Below are positions 1 through 6,375 of a stretch of DNA of 9,256 nt, in pieces; the first letter of the stretch is position 1; every line of letters starts with the position of its first letter. Under the pieces are notes generated by a model, which was given only the letters and a program-made list of their open reading frames with translations, was not told the origin of the DNA and ran no database searches. The position numbers were made by a program, and so were the translations under genes. The stretch comes from Lachnospiraceae bacterium UBA7110 (GTDB lineage: Bacteria > Bacillota > Clostridia > Lachnospirales > Lachnospiraceae): positions 4,567-13,822 of the forward strand of contig DKYC01000164.1 in NCBI GenBank assembly GCA_002492295.1, read 5' to 3'.

Positions 1-163
1 GTGTCTGTGGCAGACTTGGCAGCTGCAAAACGGGCTGCTCTGCCGCCAAAGCCGTTACGGAAACCGCAGATGCCATAACAGCTGTAAGCAGCAAAGTCAT
101 GCCGATTGCCATCATCCTTATTTTCATTATTTTCTTTTTTTCTTTCGTATCCGTCTTTTTCAT
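1..163 (-). CDS. N-terminal fragment of a secreted protein (signal peptide)
   Basis: This reading frame starts at an ATG (complement of 161-163) and stays open for 54 codons to the left edge, so the rest of the gene is missing. The start is supported by a very strong GGAGGGAGGG ribosome binding site (complement of 167-176), whose GGAGG lies 8 bases upstream. The N-terminus is lysine-rich (MKKTDTKEKKK), followed by a hydrophobic stretch at about residues 18-38 and a likely signal peptidase cleavage near TALAA-E (residues 38-43). This is a classic Sec signal peptide. The visible mature part (EQPVLQLPSLPQT) contains no recognisable domain. An in-frame ATG at codon 13 would also leave a normal signal peptide, but it lacks the strong ribosome binding site. 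The product is secreted or cell-surface; its function cannot be told from what is here. The gene is divergent from the acyltransferase gene. Confidence 0.8.
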   Translation of the reverse strand, partial: MKKTDTKEKKKIMKIRMMAIGMTLLLTAVMASAVSVTALAAEQPVLQLPSLPQT

Positions 164-201
164 AAACCCTCCCTCCGCGAAATCGCATTCGAAACATTTG
201 T

Positions 202-218
202 ACTGTAATGATTACTGT
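202..218. promoter_or_regulatory. Operator-like dyad in the divergent promoter region
   Basis: The 17-base sequence ACTGTAATGATTACTGT is a near-perfect inverted repeat (AC-t-GTAAT-g-ATTAC-t-GT) with one mismatched pair and a single central base. It sits between the divergent secreted-protein and acyltransferase genes, where a dimeric repressor or activator could act on both. The spacing is too tight and the sequence too AT-rich for a stable RNA hairpin, so a protein-binding DNA site is more likely. I cannot assign it to a regulator family. Confidence 0.35.
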
Positions 219-304
219 CCTAAATTTTATTGTTTCCTGTATTTTAATCTTTATAAAAATATGGTACTCTTAATGGTAACACAATTTTAATATAATTACA
301 ATAT

Positions 305-309
305 GGAGG
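305..309 (+). promoter_or_regulatory. Ribosome binding site setting the acyltransferase start
   Basis: GGAGG lies 5 bases before the ATG at 315. It overlaps an upstream in-frame ATG at 303, so that ATG cannot use it. This favours the start at 315. Confidence 0.75.
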
Positions 310-314
310 CTGCA

Positions 315-1472
315 ATGGGCAAAAGACTAAAATCATTGGATATAATAAAGGGAATCGGCATTATCATGATTATCATTGTACACAACCGGCATTTTATTAT
401 GCAGGATATGTCCGGTCTCAGACCGCTAATTAATTTCGGACAGATGGGATGCCAGCTTTTCTTTTTTGTGTCCGGCTTTTCACTTTGCTGTTCATGGGAA
501 CATATGACCACATCCAATCCGTCAGGACGATTCATTCCGATGAGCCTGCGCTTTATTTTCCGCCGTTATCTAAGGTTGATTCCGGGCTTTTTAATTATAA
601 TGGCAATCAATTGGGGATTGAATATCCTTCTTGCAGATAACCTCGATTTTCTTGGCTTTCTGATGAACCGGGAACCGCTTGCCATCCTCACAAATGTTTT
701 ATTCCTGCATGGGCTTTTTCCGGATTATAACAACAATGTGTTTCCCGGCGGATGGTATATCGGAACTGCCTTTTTGCTATACATCACCTTTCCGCTGCTG
801 TTTTGTATCTTTAAAAAGCTCAGCCGTATGCCATCCATATGTCTTGCTGCAATCCCGTTGCTATTATTAGGGTTAAATTACTGTTTACTAAAACACATAT
901 CTGTTGCATCAGGATATGAATTTTATCCATACAATAACTCTTTTACATACTTTTTATTTACAAACCACCTTCCATGCTTTGCTTTAGGAATTTTGCTTTA
1001 TTTTTACGAAAAAAAGGAATTTTGCGTAAAGTGCCCTTTGGCAGTCTCTATTCCATTATTGATTGCAACAACGTACTTAAGCATTCATCTGTACCTGCTC
1101 CCGGAACAAAATTACATTTATACACTCATTCCTTCCATCGTTGGCCTGGCAGTATATTGGCTGGCGGCAACACTTATTCACATTGAAAAAAAGCGTTTAT
1201 CCGCTTCGAAAGAATTTGCGAAAACATGCATAAGCCGTTTTCTTGCAAGCTGTGGGCAGCATTCTTACGGAATGTATTTAGTCCATTCCTTTATCTGTTG
1301 GTACGGACTGAAAACACTCCGCCATTTCCTGACCTTAAACGGCAGCACATACAACGACCTTCTCGTTTACTGGCTGGTATTTGTCCCCTGCGTCTTAGCC
1401 GTCTATCTGTTGGGATTATGTATGGAAAAGCTTCTTTCGCAGATTGACCGGAAGTTAAGACCTTCTTTATAG
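315..1472 (+). CDS. Acyltransferase-3 family integral membrane protein
   Basis: The product is a 385-residue polytopic membrane protein of the acyltransferase-3 (OafA/YrhL-like) family. Members transfer acetyl or other acyl groups to extracellular polysaccharides, lipids, peptidoglycan or small molecules. Visible hallmarks are the N-terminal KRLKSLDIIKG leading into the first membrane helix, the conserved histidine H23 (IVHNRH) expected to be catalytic, the FFFVSGF helix at 49-55, the arginine-rich FRRYLRL at 82-88, the PGGWYIG segment at 144-150, and SYGMYLVHSF at 317-326, the usual late SYGxYLxH motif. About ten hydrophobic segments span the protein, and the length is normal for the family. 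The start at 315 is chosen over an in-frame ATG at 303 because GGAGG (305-309) lies just before it. It is a single-gene unit ending in the terminator at 1494-1534. The acyl acceptor cannot be predicted; surface glycan O-acetylation is the default inference. Confidence 0.88.
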   Translation: MGKRLKSLDIIKGIGIIMIIIVHNRHFIMQDMSGLRPLINFGQMGCQLFFFVSGFSLCCSWEHMTTSNPSGRFIPMSLRFIFRRYLRLIPGFLIIMAINWGLNILLADNLDFLGFLMNREPLAILTNVLFLHGLFPDYNNNVFPGGWYIGTAFLLYITFPLLFCIFKKLSRMPSICLAAIPLLLLGLNYCLLKHISVASGYEFYPYNNSFTYFLFTNHLPCFALGILLYFYEKKEFCVKCPLAVSIPLLIATTYLSIHLYLLPEQNYIYTLIPSIVGLAVYWLAATLIHIEKKRLSASKEFAKTCISRFLASCGQHSYGMYLVHSFICWYGLKTLRHFLTLNGSTYNDLLVYWLVFVPCVLAVYLLGLCMEKLLSQIDRKLRPSL

Positions 1473-1493
1473 GGAATTCAGGTTCTTAGCCGT

Positions 1494-1534
1494 AAAAAAG
1501 ACTCACATGCCATTTTCCAGGCTGTGAGTCTTTT
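1494..1534. terminator. Bidirectional intrinsic terminator between convergent units
   Basis: A perfect 12-bp stem pairs AAAAGACTCACA (1496-1507) with TGTGAGTCTTTT (1523-1534) around a 15-base loop. On the plus strand the stem runs into TTTTATTT, ending the acyltransferase transcript 22 bases after its stop. On the minus strand it runs into a run of six T (complement of 1494-1499), ending the butyrate operon just after etfA. Both orientations have the stem plus U-tract form of a Rho-independent terminator. Confidence 0.92.
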
Positions 1535-1551
1535 ATTTCAATTCACTTTAA

Positions 1552-2595
1552 TTACTTGTTTGCAACTGCAGCTTTAATCTGCTCAGTCAGCATCGGCACA
1601 ATCTTATTCAAATCGCCTACAATACCAAAATCCGCTACATCAAAGATGGGAGCAGTTTCGTCCTTATTGATTGCGATAATAATATCGGATTCTTCCATAC
1701 CTGCCAAGTGCTGGATGGCACCGGAAATACCGATTGCAAAGTATACGTTCGGGCGAACCGTCTTACCGGTCTGTCCAACCTGCAAATCCTTGCTCTTCCA
1801 GCCAGCGTCAACAACCGCACGCGAACAGCTTACCGTACCGCCAATCGCCTCCGCCAGATCATCCAAAAGCTTAAAGTTCTCAGGACTGCCAACGCCACGT
1901 CCGCCGGATACCAAAATCTTCGCATCCATAATGTCAACCGTATCTGTGATATTCTTAACAATCTCTACAATCTCAACATACTTGCTGTCCGGTGTAAAAC
2001 CCGGATTGAACTCCTCAATAACAGCCTTTGCGCCTTCTTTTTTCTCAAGCTTCTGCATAACACCGGGACGTACTGTCGCCATCTGCGGTCTGAAATCCGG
2101 ACATGCAATGGTTGCGATTGTGTTGCCGCCAAATGCAGGTCTTGTCATCAGAAGCTGATTATGCTTCTGCTCCTTTCCCGGAATCGGGTTAATCGGGAAA
2201 TCGCCGATTTCAAGGGATGTACAGTCTGCCGTTAAACCTGTGTGTACTCTTGCGGAAACCCTCGGTCCCAAATCACGTCCGATTGCAGTCGCACCTACGA
2301 GTAAGATTTCCGGTTTATATTTATTGATGACAGATGCCAATGCATGCGCGTAGGGCTCTGTCCTGTATTCCTTTAATTCAGGGTCATCCACGACGATAAC
2401 CCTGTCCGCACCGTAAGCCGCAAGCTCGTCTGCCAAACCCTTGACGCCACTTCCGACTAATACTGCCGTTACCTCTGCCGATAATTTTTCTGCGAGTCTT
2501 TTTCCTTCGCCAATCAGCTCAAGGGCGATTCCGCTGACCTTGTTATCTACCTGCTGTGCGAAGACAAAGACGCCTTTATATTCTTCTAAATTCAT
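1552..2595 (-). CDS. etfA: Electron transfer flavoprotein alpha subunit
   Basis: EtfA (347 residues) pairs with EtfB to form the flavoprotein that feeds electrons to butyryl-CoA dehydrogenase. The N-terminal domain (about 1-190) has the ETF nucleotide-binding-like fold, with GATAIGRDLGPRVSA near 101-115 and RPAFGGNT at 152-159. The C-terminal FAD-binding domain shows SGGRGVGS at 230-237, SRAVVDAGW at 258-266, QVGQTGKTVRP at 272-282, GISGAIQH at 289-296 and INKD at 309-312, all standard FAD contacts in this family. There is no extra ferredoxin domain at the N-terminus. It is the last gene of the operon, 30 bases after etfB, with GGAGG (complement of 2602-2606) 6 bases before the ATG and the shared terminator close downstream. 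In anaerobes with this operon the EtfAB-Bcd complex bifurcates NADH electrons to crotonyl-CoA and ferredoxin; that role is inferred from family and context. Confidence 0.97.
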   Translation of the reverse strand: MNLEEYKGVFVFAQQVDNKVSGIALELIGEGKRLAEKLSAEVTAVLVGSGVKGLADELAAYGADRVIVVDDPELKEYRTEPYAHALASVINKYKPEILLVGATAIGRDLGPRVSARVHTGLTADCTSLEIGDFPINPIPGKEQKHNQLLMTRPAFGGNTIATIACPDFRPQMATVRPGVMQKLEKKEGAKAVIEEFNPGFTPDSKYVEIVEIVKNITDTVDIMDAKILVSGGRGVGSPENFKLLDDLAEAIGGTVSCSRAVVDAGWKSKDLQVGQTGKTVRPNVYFAIGISGAIQHLAGMEESDIIIAINKDETAPIFDVADFGIVGDLNKIVPMLTEQIKAAVANK

Positions 2596-2625
2596 GATAA
2601 ACCTCCAATTAATGATATCAACATA

Positions 2626-3408
2626 TTAAATGACATGTTTTTCCTTTAACTTGTTCATGATGTATTCTACGGACTCGGAAGCGTCTAAGTTCACCTTTTC
2701 GCCCTTTCCCTTACGAACCTTATCGGATGCCCGCGCAATCTGTGTCGGGGAACCCTTTAATCCAAGATTCGAGTCCTCTACGTCCTTCAAGTCTGCTCTG
2801 CCCCATGTGGTAATCTCTGCCTTATACGCATCAAAAATTCCTCCGGGTGTCATATAACGAGGCTCATTTAACTCTGCAAGTGCAGTGATTAAGCAAGGCA
2901 TCTTTGCCTTTAACACATGATATCTGTCATCGTACTGACGTTCTACAACAACGCTGTCGCCTTCGATTTTGATATTCTGTGCATACGAAATAACAGGAAT
3001 GCCAAGGTGCTCCGAAATCTGCGGTCCAACCTGCGCTGTATCGCCGTCAATAGCCTGACGTCCTGTGATAATGAGGTCATAATCCAAATTTCTGATTGCA
3101 CCTGCAAGGGTCTGCGAGGTTGCCCATGTATCCGCGCCGCCAAGCACTCTGTCCGTTACGAGAATGCCCTTGTCCGCACCCATTGCAAGCGCCTCGCGAA
3201 GCACTTCCTCTGCTTTGGGAAGTCCCATTGTAACGACTGTTACTTCCGCGCCATATTGATCCTTTAATCTTAATGCCGCCTCAAGACCTGCCTTGTCATC
3301 AGGATTCATGATTGTCAGCATTGCCGCTCTATCAAGTGTACCGTCGGGATTGAACTTCACGCCGCCCTTTGTATCCGGTACCTGTTTCACACATACTACA
3401 ACTTTCAT
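2626..3408 (-). CDS. etfB: Electron transfer flavoprotein beta subunit, bifurcating type
   Basis: EtfB (260 residues) is the partner of EtfA. It begins MKVVVCVKQVPDT, the normal ETF-beta start, followed by INPDDK-like NPDDKAGLEAAL at 35-46 and the nucleotide-binding stretch GRQAIDGDTAQVGPQ at 116-130. That last motif, with DGDTAQVGP, is characteristic of the electron-bifurcating ETF group, in which EtfB carries the bifurcating FAD and binds NADH. Classical mitochondrial-type ETF instead binds AMP there. The C-terminal arm (about 190-260) is expected to wrap around EtfA. The gene lies 38 bases downstream of bcd and 30 bases upstream of etfA, as usual for this pathway. AGGAG (complement of 3416-3420) lies 7 bases before the ATG. 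The identification is secure; the bifurcating activity is inferred from the motif and the neighbourhood. Confidence 0.97.
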   Translation of the reverse strand: MKVVVCVKQVPDTKGGVKFNPDGTLDRAAMLTIMNPDDKAGLEAALRLKDQYGAEVTVVTMGLPKAEEVLREALAMGADKGILVTDRVLGGADTWATSQTLAGAIRNLDYDLIITGRQAIDGDTAQVGPQISEHLGIPVISYAQNIKIEGDSVVVERQYDDRYHVLKAKMPCLITALAELNEPRYMTPGGIFDAYKAEITTWGRADLKDVEDSNLGLKGSPTQIARASDKVRKGKGEKVNLDASESVEYIMNKLKEKHVI

Positions 3409-3446
3409 GTTTGTTCTCCTTCTATTTCTATAGATTGTTTATATTT

Positions 3447-4613
3447 CTACTTTAACAGATTTGCCGATATAACCATCCGCTGAACTTCACTGGTACCTTC
3501 GTAAATCTCGGTAATCTTCGCATCTCTCATCATGCGCTCTACTTCATACTCTCTCGTATAGCCGTATCCGCCGTGAAGCTGTACCGCCTTTGTAGTCACT
3601 TCCATAGCCATCTCTGCCGCGTAAAGCTTCGCCATAGCTGCCTCTACGTTGTAAGAAGTCTTATGATCCTTTGTGTACTGATCCTTCGTACAGGCTGCCT
3701 TATAAACCATATACTGTGCAGCCTGAGCCTTTGTCGCCATGTCCGCAAGCTGGAACTGTGTATTCTGGAATGCACCGATTGCACGTCCAAACTGCTTTCT
3801 CTCCTGAACATACGCAATGGTTCTCTCCAGTGCGCCCTCTCCGATACCCAGCGCCTGTGCAGCGATACCGATACGTCCACCATCAAGCGTATGCATTGCG
3901 ATACCAAAGCCCTTGCCCTGCTGACCGAGCATATTCTCCTTCGGAATATGGCAGTCCGTAAAAATCAACTCATAAGTTGAGGAACCGCGGATACCCATCT
4001 TCTTCTCCTTCGTACCGAATGAAAATCCGGGCGTTCCCTTCTCTACGATAAATGCGGAAATTTCCTTTGTCATTCTGCCGCGCTTCTCAATCATACCCGT
4101 AATGGCAAAAATAACATAAACATCCGCTTCTTTTCCGTTTGTGATGAAAATCTTTGAACCGTTTAATACCCACTCATCACCCTCTAAAACAGCCTTTGTC
4201 TGCTGTCCCTGTGCGTCGGTACCTGCGCCAGGCTCCGTCAGACCAAATGCACCAATCTTTTTGCCGCTTGCAAGATCCGGTAAATATTTCTGTTTCTGCT
4301 CCTCTGTGCCGTATGTCAAAATCGGGTCACAGCAAAGCGATGTATGTGCGGAAACAATAACTGCCGTCGTACCGCAGACCTTTGCCAGCTCCTCAACACA
4401 CATTGCATATGTCAGAATGTCGCAGCCCTGTCCGCCGTATTCCTTGGGAACAGGAATCCCCATAAAGCCCGCTTTTGCCATTTTAGCAACAGTCTCTCTC
4501 GGAAACTCCTCTGTCTCGTCTACTTCGATTGCAAGAGGTTTTACCTCTTTCTCCGCGAATTCCCTGAACAGGGAGCGCGCCATTTCATGCTCTTTACTTA
4601 ATGTAAAATCCAT
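3447..4613 (-). CDS. bcd: Butyryl-CoA dehydrogenase
   Basis: This FAD-dependent short-chain acyl-CoA dehydrogenase (388 residues, full length) reduces crotonyl-CoA to butyryl-CoA with electrons delivered by EtfAB. Family signature 1 is visible at GAFGLTEPGAGTDA (121-134) and signature 2 around QLHGGYGYTREYEVER (345-360). The catalytic base is the glutamate of IYEGTSE, E372, the usual position for short-chain butyryl-CoA dehydrogenases. ERKQFGRAI at 271-279 and the N-terminal FTLSKEHEMAR helix are also typical. The position between hbd and etfB separates it from generic acyl-CoA dehydrogenases of fatty acid breakdown. The ATG has GGAGG (complement of 4623-4627) 9 bases upstream, and 38 bases separate it from hbd. 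In anaerobes this enzyme forms a complex with EtfAB that couples crotonyl-CoA reduction to ferredoxin reduction. Confidence 0.97.
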   Translation of the reverse strand: MDFTLSKEHEMARSLFREFAEKEVKPLAIEVDETEEFPRETVAKMAKAGFMGIPVPKEYGGQGCDILTYAMCVEELAKVCGTTAVIVSAHTSLCCDPILTYGTEEQKQKYLPDLASGKKIGAFGLTEPGAGTDAQGQQTKAVLEGDEWVLNGSKIFITNGKEADVYVIFAITGMIEKRGRMTKEISAFIVEKGTPGFSFGTKEKKMGIRGSSTYELIFTDCHIPKENMLGQQGKGFGIAMHTLDGGRIGIAAQALGIGEGALERTIAYVQERKQFGRAIGAFQNTQFQLADMATKAQAAQYMVYKAACTKDQYTKDHKTSYNVEAAMAKLYAAEMAMEVTTKAVQLHGGYGYTREYEVERMMRDAKITEIYEGTSEVQRMVISANLLK

Positions 4614-4651
4614 GTTACTATTCCTCCATTTAACTCTCTATTAACAACTGC

Positions 4652-5494
4652 TTATTTTTTAGAATAATCGTAGAAGCCTACGCCTGTCTTCTTGCCAAGC
4701 TTCCCTGCACGTACCATCTTTCTAAGAAGCGGAGACGGTGCATACTTCGAATCGCCAGTTTCCGCATAAATTACTTCCATAATTGCAAGCACAATATCCA
4801 GTCCGATATAATCACCCAGTGCCAAAGGTCCCATCGGATGGTTTGCGCCAAGCTGCATTGCCACATCAATATCCGCAACGCTTGCAACGCCTGCAGCATA
4901 CACATTAATTGCCTCATTAATCATCGGAATCAAAATTCTGTTTACGACAAAGCCTGCTGCCTCATTTACTTCTACCGGAGTCTTTCCAATTTCAGTTGCA
5001 ATCCCCTTAATCTTCTCCACCAGGTCAGCCGGAGTATTTGCACCTGCAATAACCTCAACAAGCTTCATTCTGTCTGCGGGATTGAAGAAATGCATACCAA
5101 TCAGAGGACGGTCTAAGCCAGCGCCCATTTCCGTAATCGAAAGCGATGAAGTATTCGTCGCGAAAATACATTCCGGCTTTACAATATCCTGCAGCTCCTT
5201 AAAGGTTGTCTTCTTAATTTCCATCTTCTCAGGTGCAACCTCAATCACAAGGTCACAGTCCGTACAAATATCCTTTAAGCCGGTCACAATCTTTGCTGCA
5301 ACGGCATCTGCCTTTTCCTGTGTAATTTTCTCCTTGCCTACAAGGAAATTCAGGTTCTTTAAGATTTTAGCCTTTCCACCGTCTGCAAACTCCTGCTTAA
5401 TATCACATAAGCAAACCTCATATCCGTCTGTCATTGCAAAAGCCTGTGCAATTCCTGAACCCATTGTTCCTGCGCCAATAATACCTACTTTCAT
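4652..5494 (-). CDS. hbd: 3-hydroxybutyryl-CoA dehydrogenase
   Basis: This enzyme (280 residues) reduces acetoacetyl-CoA to 3-hydroxybutyryl-CoA, the second step of the pathway. The N-terminal Rossmann fold has GAGTMG at 7-12 and an aspartate at the end of the second strand (D31 in CLCDIK), which favours NADH over NADPH. Active-site residues seen in the family are present: S117 (NTSSLS), the histidine-glutamate pair H135 (GMHFFNP) and E147 (VEVI), and N185 (VVNRI). The C-terminal domain with HPMGPLALGDYIGLD (219-233) binds substrate and forms the dimer. The start at 5494 is chosen because GGAGG (complement of 5504-5508) lies 9 bases before it and MKVGIIGAG is the family's standard N-terminus. 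An ATG eight codons upstream would add MKRRRIRN, which is the ribosome binding site read as protein. It lies 25 bases after crt. Confidence 0.96.
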   Translation of the reverse strand: MKVGIIGAGTMGSGIAQAFAMTDGYEVCLCDIKQEFADGGKAKILKNLNFLVGKEKITQEKADAVAAKIVTGLKDICTDCDLVIEVAPEKMEIKKTTFKELQDIVKPECIFATNTSSLSITEMGAGLDRPLIGMHFFNPADRMKLVEVIAGANTPADLVEKIKGIATEIGKTPVEVNEAAGFVVNRILIPMINEAINVYAAGVASVADIDVAMQLGANHPMGPLALGDYIGLDIVLAIMEVIYAETGDSKYAPSPLLRKMVRAGKLGKKTGVGFYDYSKK

Positions 5495-5503
5495 GTTCCG
5501 TAT

Positions 5504-5508
5504 CCTCC
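5504..5508 (-). promoter_or_regulatory. Ribosome binding site setting the hbd start
   Basis: GGAGG on the minus strand, 9 bases before the ATG at 5494. It lies inside the longer frame that begins at 5518, so it argues for the shorter hbd start. Confidence 0.8.
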
Positions 5509-5519
5509 TTCTCTTCAAA

Positions 5520-6305
5520 CTATCTGTTCTGAAACGGCTCTTTTACCTTTTCCTTGTTCTTGTCAAGGAAAAATGCCATTCCGTATTTCTGATCCTCTGT
5601 CTCAAAGCAGCCGCCAAACAGCTTTTCCTCAATTACGATTGCCTTGTCCATATCCACGTCAAGCCCCTCGTTGATTGCCTTCTTACAGTTGCGAACGGCA
5701 ATCGGCGCGTTCTTGGCAATGCCACCCGCCATCTTCTGCGCCTGCGCCATCAGCTCATCCGCCGGATAAACCGCATTTACAAGACCGATACGGTATGCTT
5801 CGTCCGCCTTGATATTTCTTGCCGTATAAATCATCTGCTTTGCCATACCTGCGCCAACCAAACGTGCAAGTCTCTGCGTACCGCCAAATCCCGGTGTAAT
5901 GCCAAGCCCAACCTCAGGCTGTCCAAATACGGCATTCTCCGCACAAATCCTGATGTCGCAGCTCATAGCAAGCTCACAGCCGCCGCCAAGTGCAAAACCG
6001 TTTACTGCCGCAATCACAGGAATCGGGAATGTCTCAAGTTTTCTAAACACATCATTTCCCTTCTTGCCAAACGCTTCTCCCTCTGCCTTCGTGAGCGTGC
6101 TCATCTCGCCGATGTCCGCACCCGCCACAAACGATTTCGCGCCTGCGCCTGTCAGAATCAGGCAGCGCACTGTCTCAAGGTCTACCGCGTCAAGCGTCGC
6201 GTCAAGCTCGTCAAGCACCTGCGAATTTAATGCATTTAAAGCCTTCTCGCGGTTGATTGTGATGGTACCAACCGCGCCGTTTCCTTCATATAATACAAAT
6301 TCCAT
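5520..6305 (-). CDS. crt: 3-hydroxybutyryl-CoA dehydratase (crotonase)
   Basis: Crotonase (261 residues) dehydrates 3-hydroxybutyryl-CoA to crotonyl-CoA. It has the enoyl-CoA hydratase fold. The oxyanion-hole segments are AGADIGEM at 61-68 and the GGG of ALGGGCELA (G107-G109). The two catalytic glutamates are E111 (GGGCEL) and E131 (GQPEVGLG), 20 residues apart as in the rat mitochondrial enzyme. ITPGFGGTQRL at 136-146 is the usual family signature. The C-terminal helix region (about 200-261) forms the hexamer contacts in relatives. The start at 6305 is preferred because GGAGG (complement of 6311-6315) lies 5 bases ahead; an in-frame ATG four codons upstream overlaps that GGAGG. It follows thl after a 62-base gap containing a stem-loop and precedes hbd by 25 bases. 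Confidence 0.96.
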   Translation of the reverse strand: MEFVLYEGNGAVGTITINREKALNALNSQVLDELDATLDAVDLETVRCLILTGAGAKSFVAGADIGEMSTLTKAEGEAFGKKGNDVFRKLETFPIPVIAAVNGFALGGGCELAMSCDIRICAENAVFGQPEVGLGITPGFGGTQRLARLVGAGMAKQMIYTARNIKADEAYRIGLVNAVYPADELMAQAQKMAGGIAKNAPIAVRNCKKAINEGLDVDMDKAIVIEEKLFGGCFETEDQKYGMAFFLDKNKEKVKEPFQNR

Positions 6306-6310
6306 TCTAA

Positions 6311-6315
6311 CCTCC
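6311..6315 (-). promoter_or_regulatory. Ribosome binding site setting the crt start
   Basis: GGAGG on the minus strand ends 5 bases before the ATG at 6305. It overlaps the alternative ATG at 6317 by one base, which makes that upstream start unlikely. Confidence 0.75.
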
Positions 6316-6329
6316 ATTTATATCTGAAA

Positions 6330-6341
6330 AACGCTTGCGTT
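6330..6341 (-). other. Small hairpin in the thl-crt spacer
   Basis: AACGC and GCGTT flank two bases, and on the minus strand the hairpin is followed by TTT. The stem is short (4-5 bp) with a tight loop, so on its own it would be a weak terminator or pause site. It lies between the larger stem-loop at 6348-6375 and the crt ribosome binding site. Confidence 0.3.
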
Positions 6342-6347
6342 CTTCCT

Positions 6348-6375
6348 ACGTGTAACTTAGAATTTCTTTACACGT
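6348..6375 (-). other. Stem-loop overlapping the thl stop codon
   Basis: A perfect 8-bp inverted repeat, ACGTGTAA (6348-6355) and TTACACGT (6368-6375), encloses a 12-base loop. In the minus-strand transcript the TAA stop of thl is the end of the 5' arm, so the hairpin starts within the last thl codons. It has no U-tract directly after it, so it is not a standard terminator. Possible roles are an RNA processing or stability element that sets thl apart from the downstream genes, or chance. It occupies the longest spacer inside the operon (62 bases). Confidence 0.45.

Larger units (their letters stand above)
164..314. promoter_or_regulatory. Divergent AT-rich intergenic promoter region
   Basis: This 151-base AT-rich gap separates the leftward secreted-protein gene from the rightward acyltransferase gene and must hold promoters for both. 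For the plus strand, a perfect TATAAT lies at 291-296 but has no good -35 and would leave a leader of only about 12 bases. An alternative is TTGTTT (230-235) with 16-base spacing to TATAAA (252-257). For the minus strand, TTGTGT (complement of 279-284) with 17-base spacing to TATTTT (complement of 256-261) is possible. None of these is a strong consensus match, so exact promoter positions are uncertain. Short direct repeats are also present: TACTGT at 201 and 213, and ATGGTA at 261 and 273, each pair 12 bases apart. Confidence 0.45.

Noticed and set aside
99..290. A 63-codon plus-strand frame with a hydrophobic start
   Set aside because: It is the complement of the signal-peptide coding region of the leftward gene plus the promoter gap. 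The minus-strand frame has the strong ribosome binding site and the better protein.
1556..2235. Two overlapping plus-strand frames of 200 and 175 codons opposite etfA
   Set aside because: Both are antisense to the secure etfA gene, have no recognisable domain, and lack ribosome binding sites of the strength seen before real genes here.
4141..4644. A 167-codon plus-strand frame opposite the start of bcd
   Set aside because: It is fully antisense to bcd and its ribosome binding site, with no family resemblance.
5082..6230. A 382-codon open frame on the plus strand opposite hbd and crt
   Set aside because: It lies antisense to two certain genes, crosses their intergenic gap, and has low-complexity, cysteine- and arginine-rich sequence with no domain. 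It is a shadow of the coding strand.
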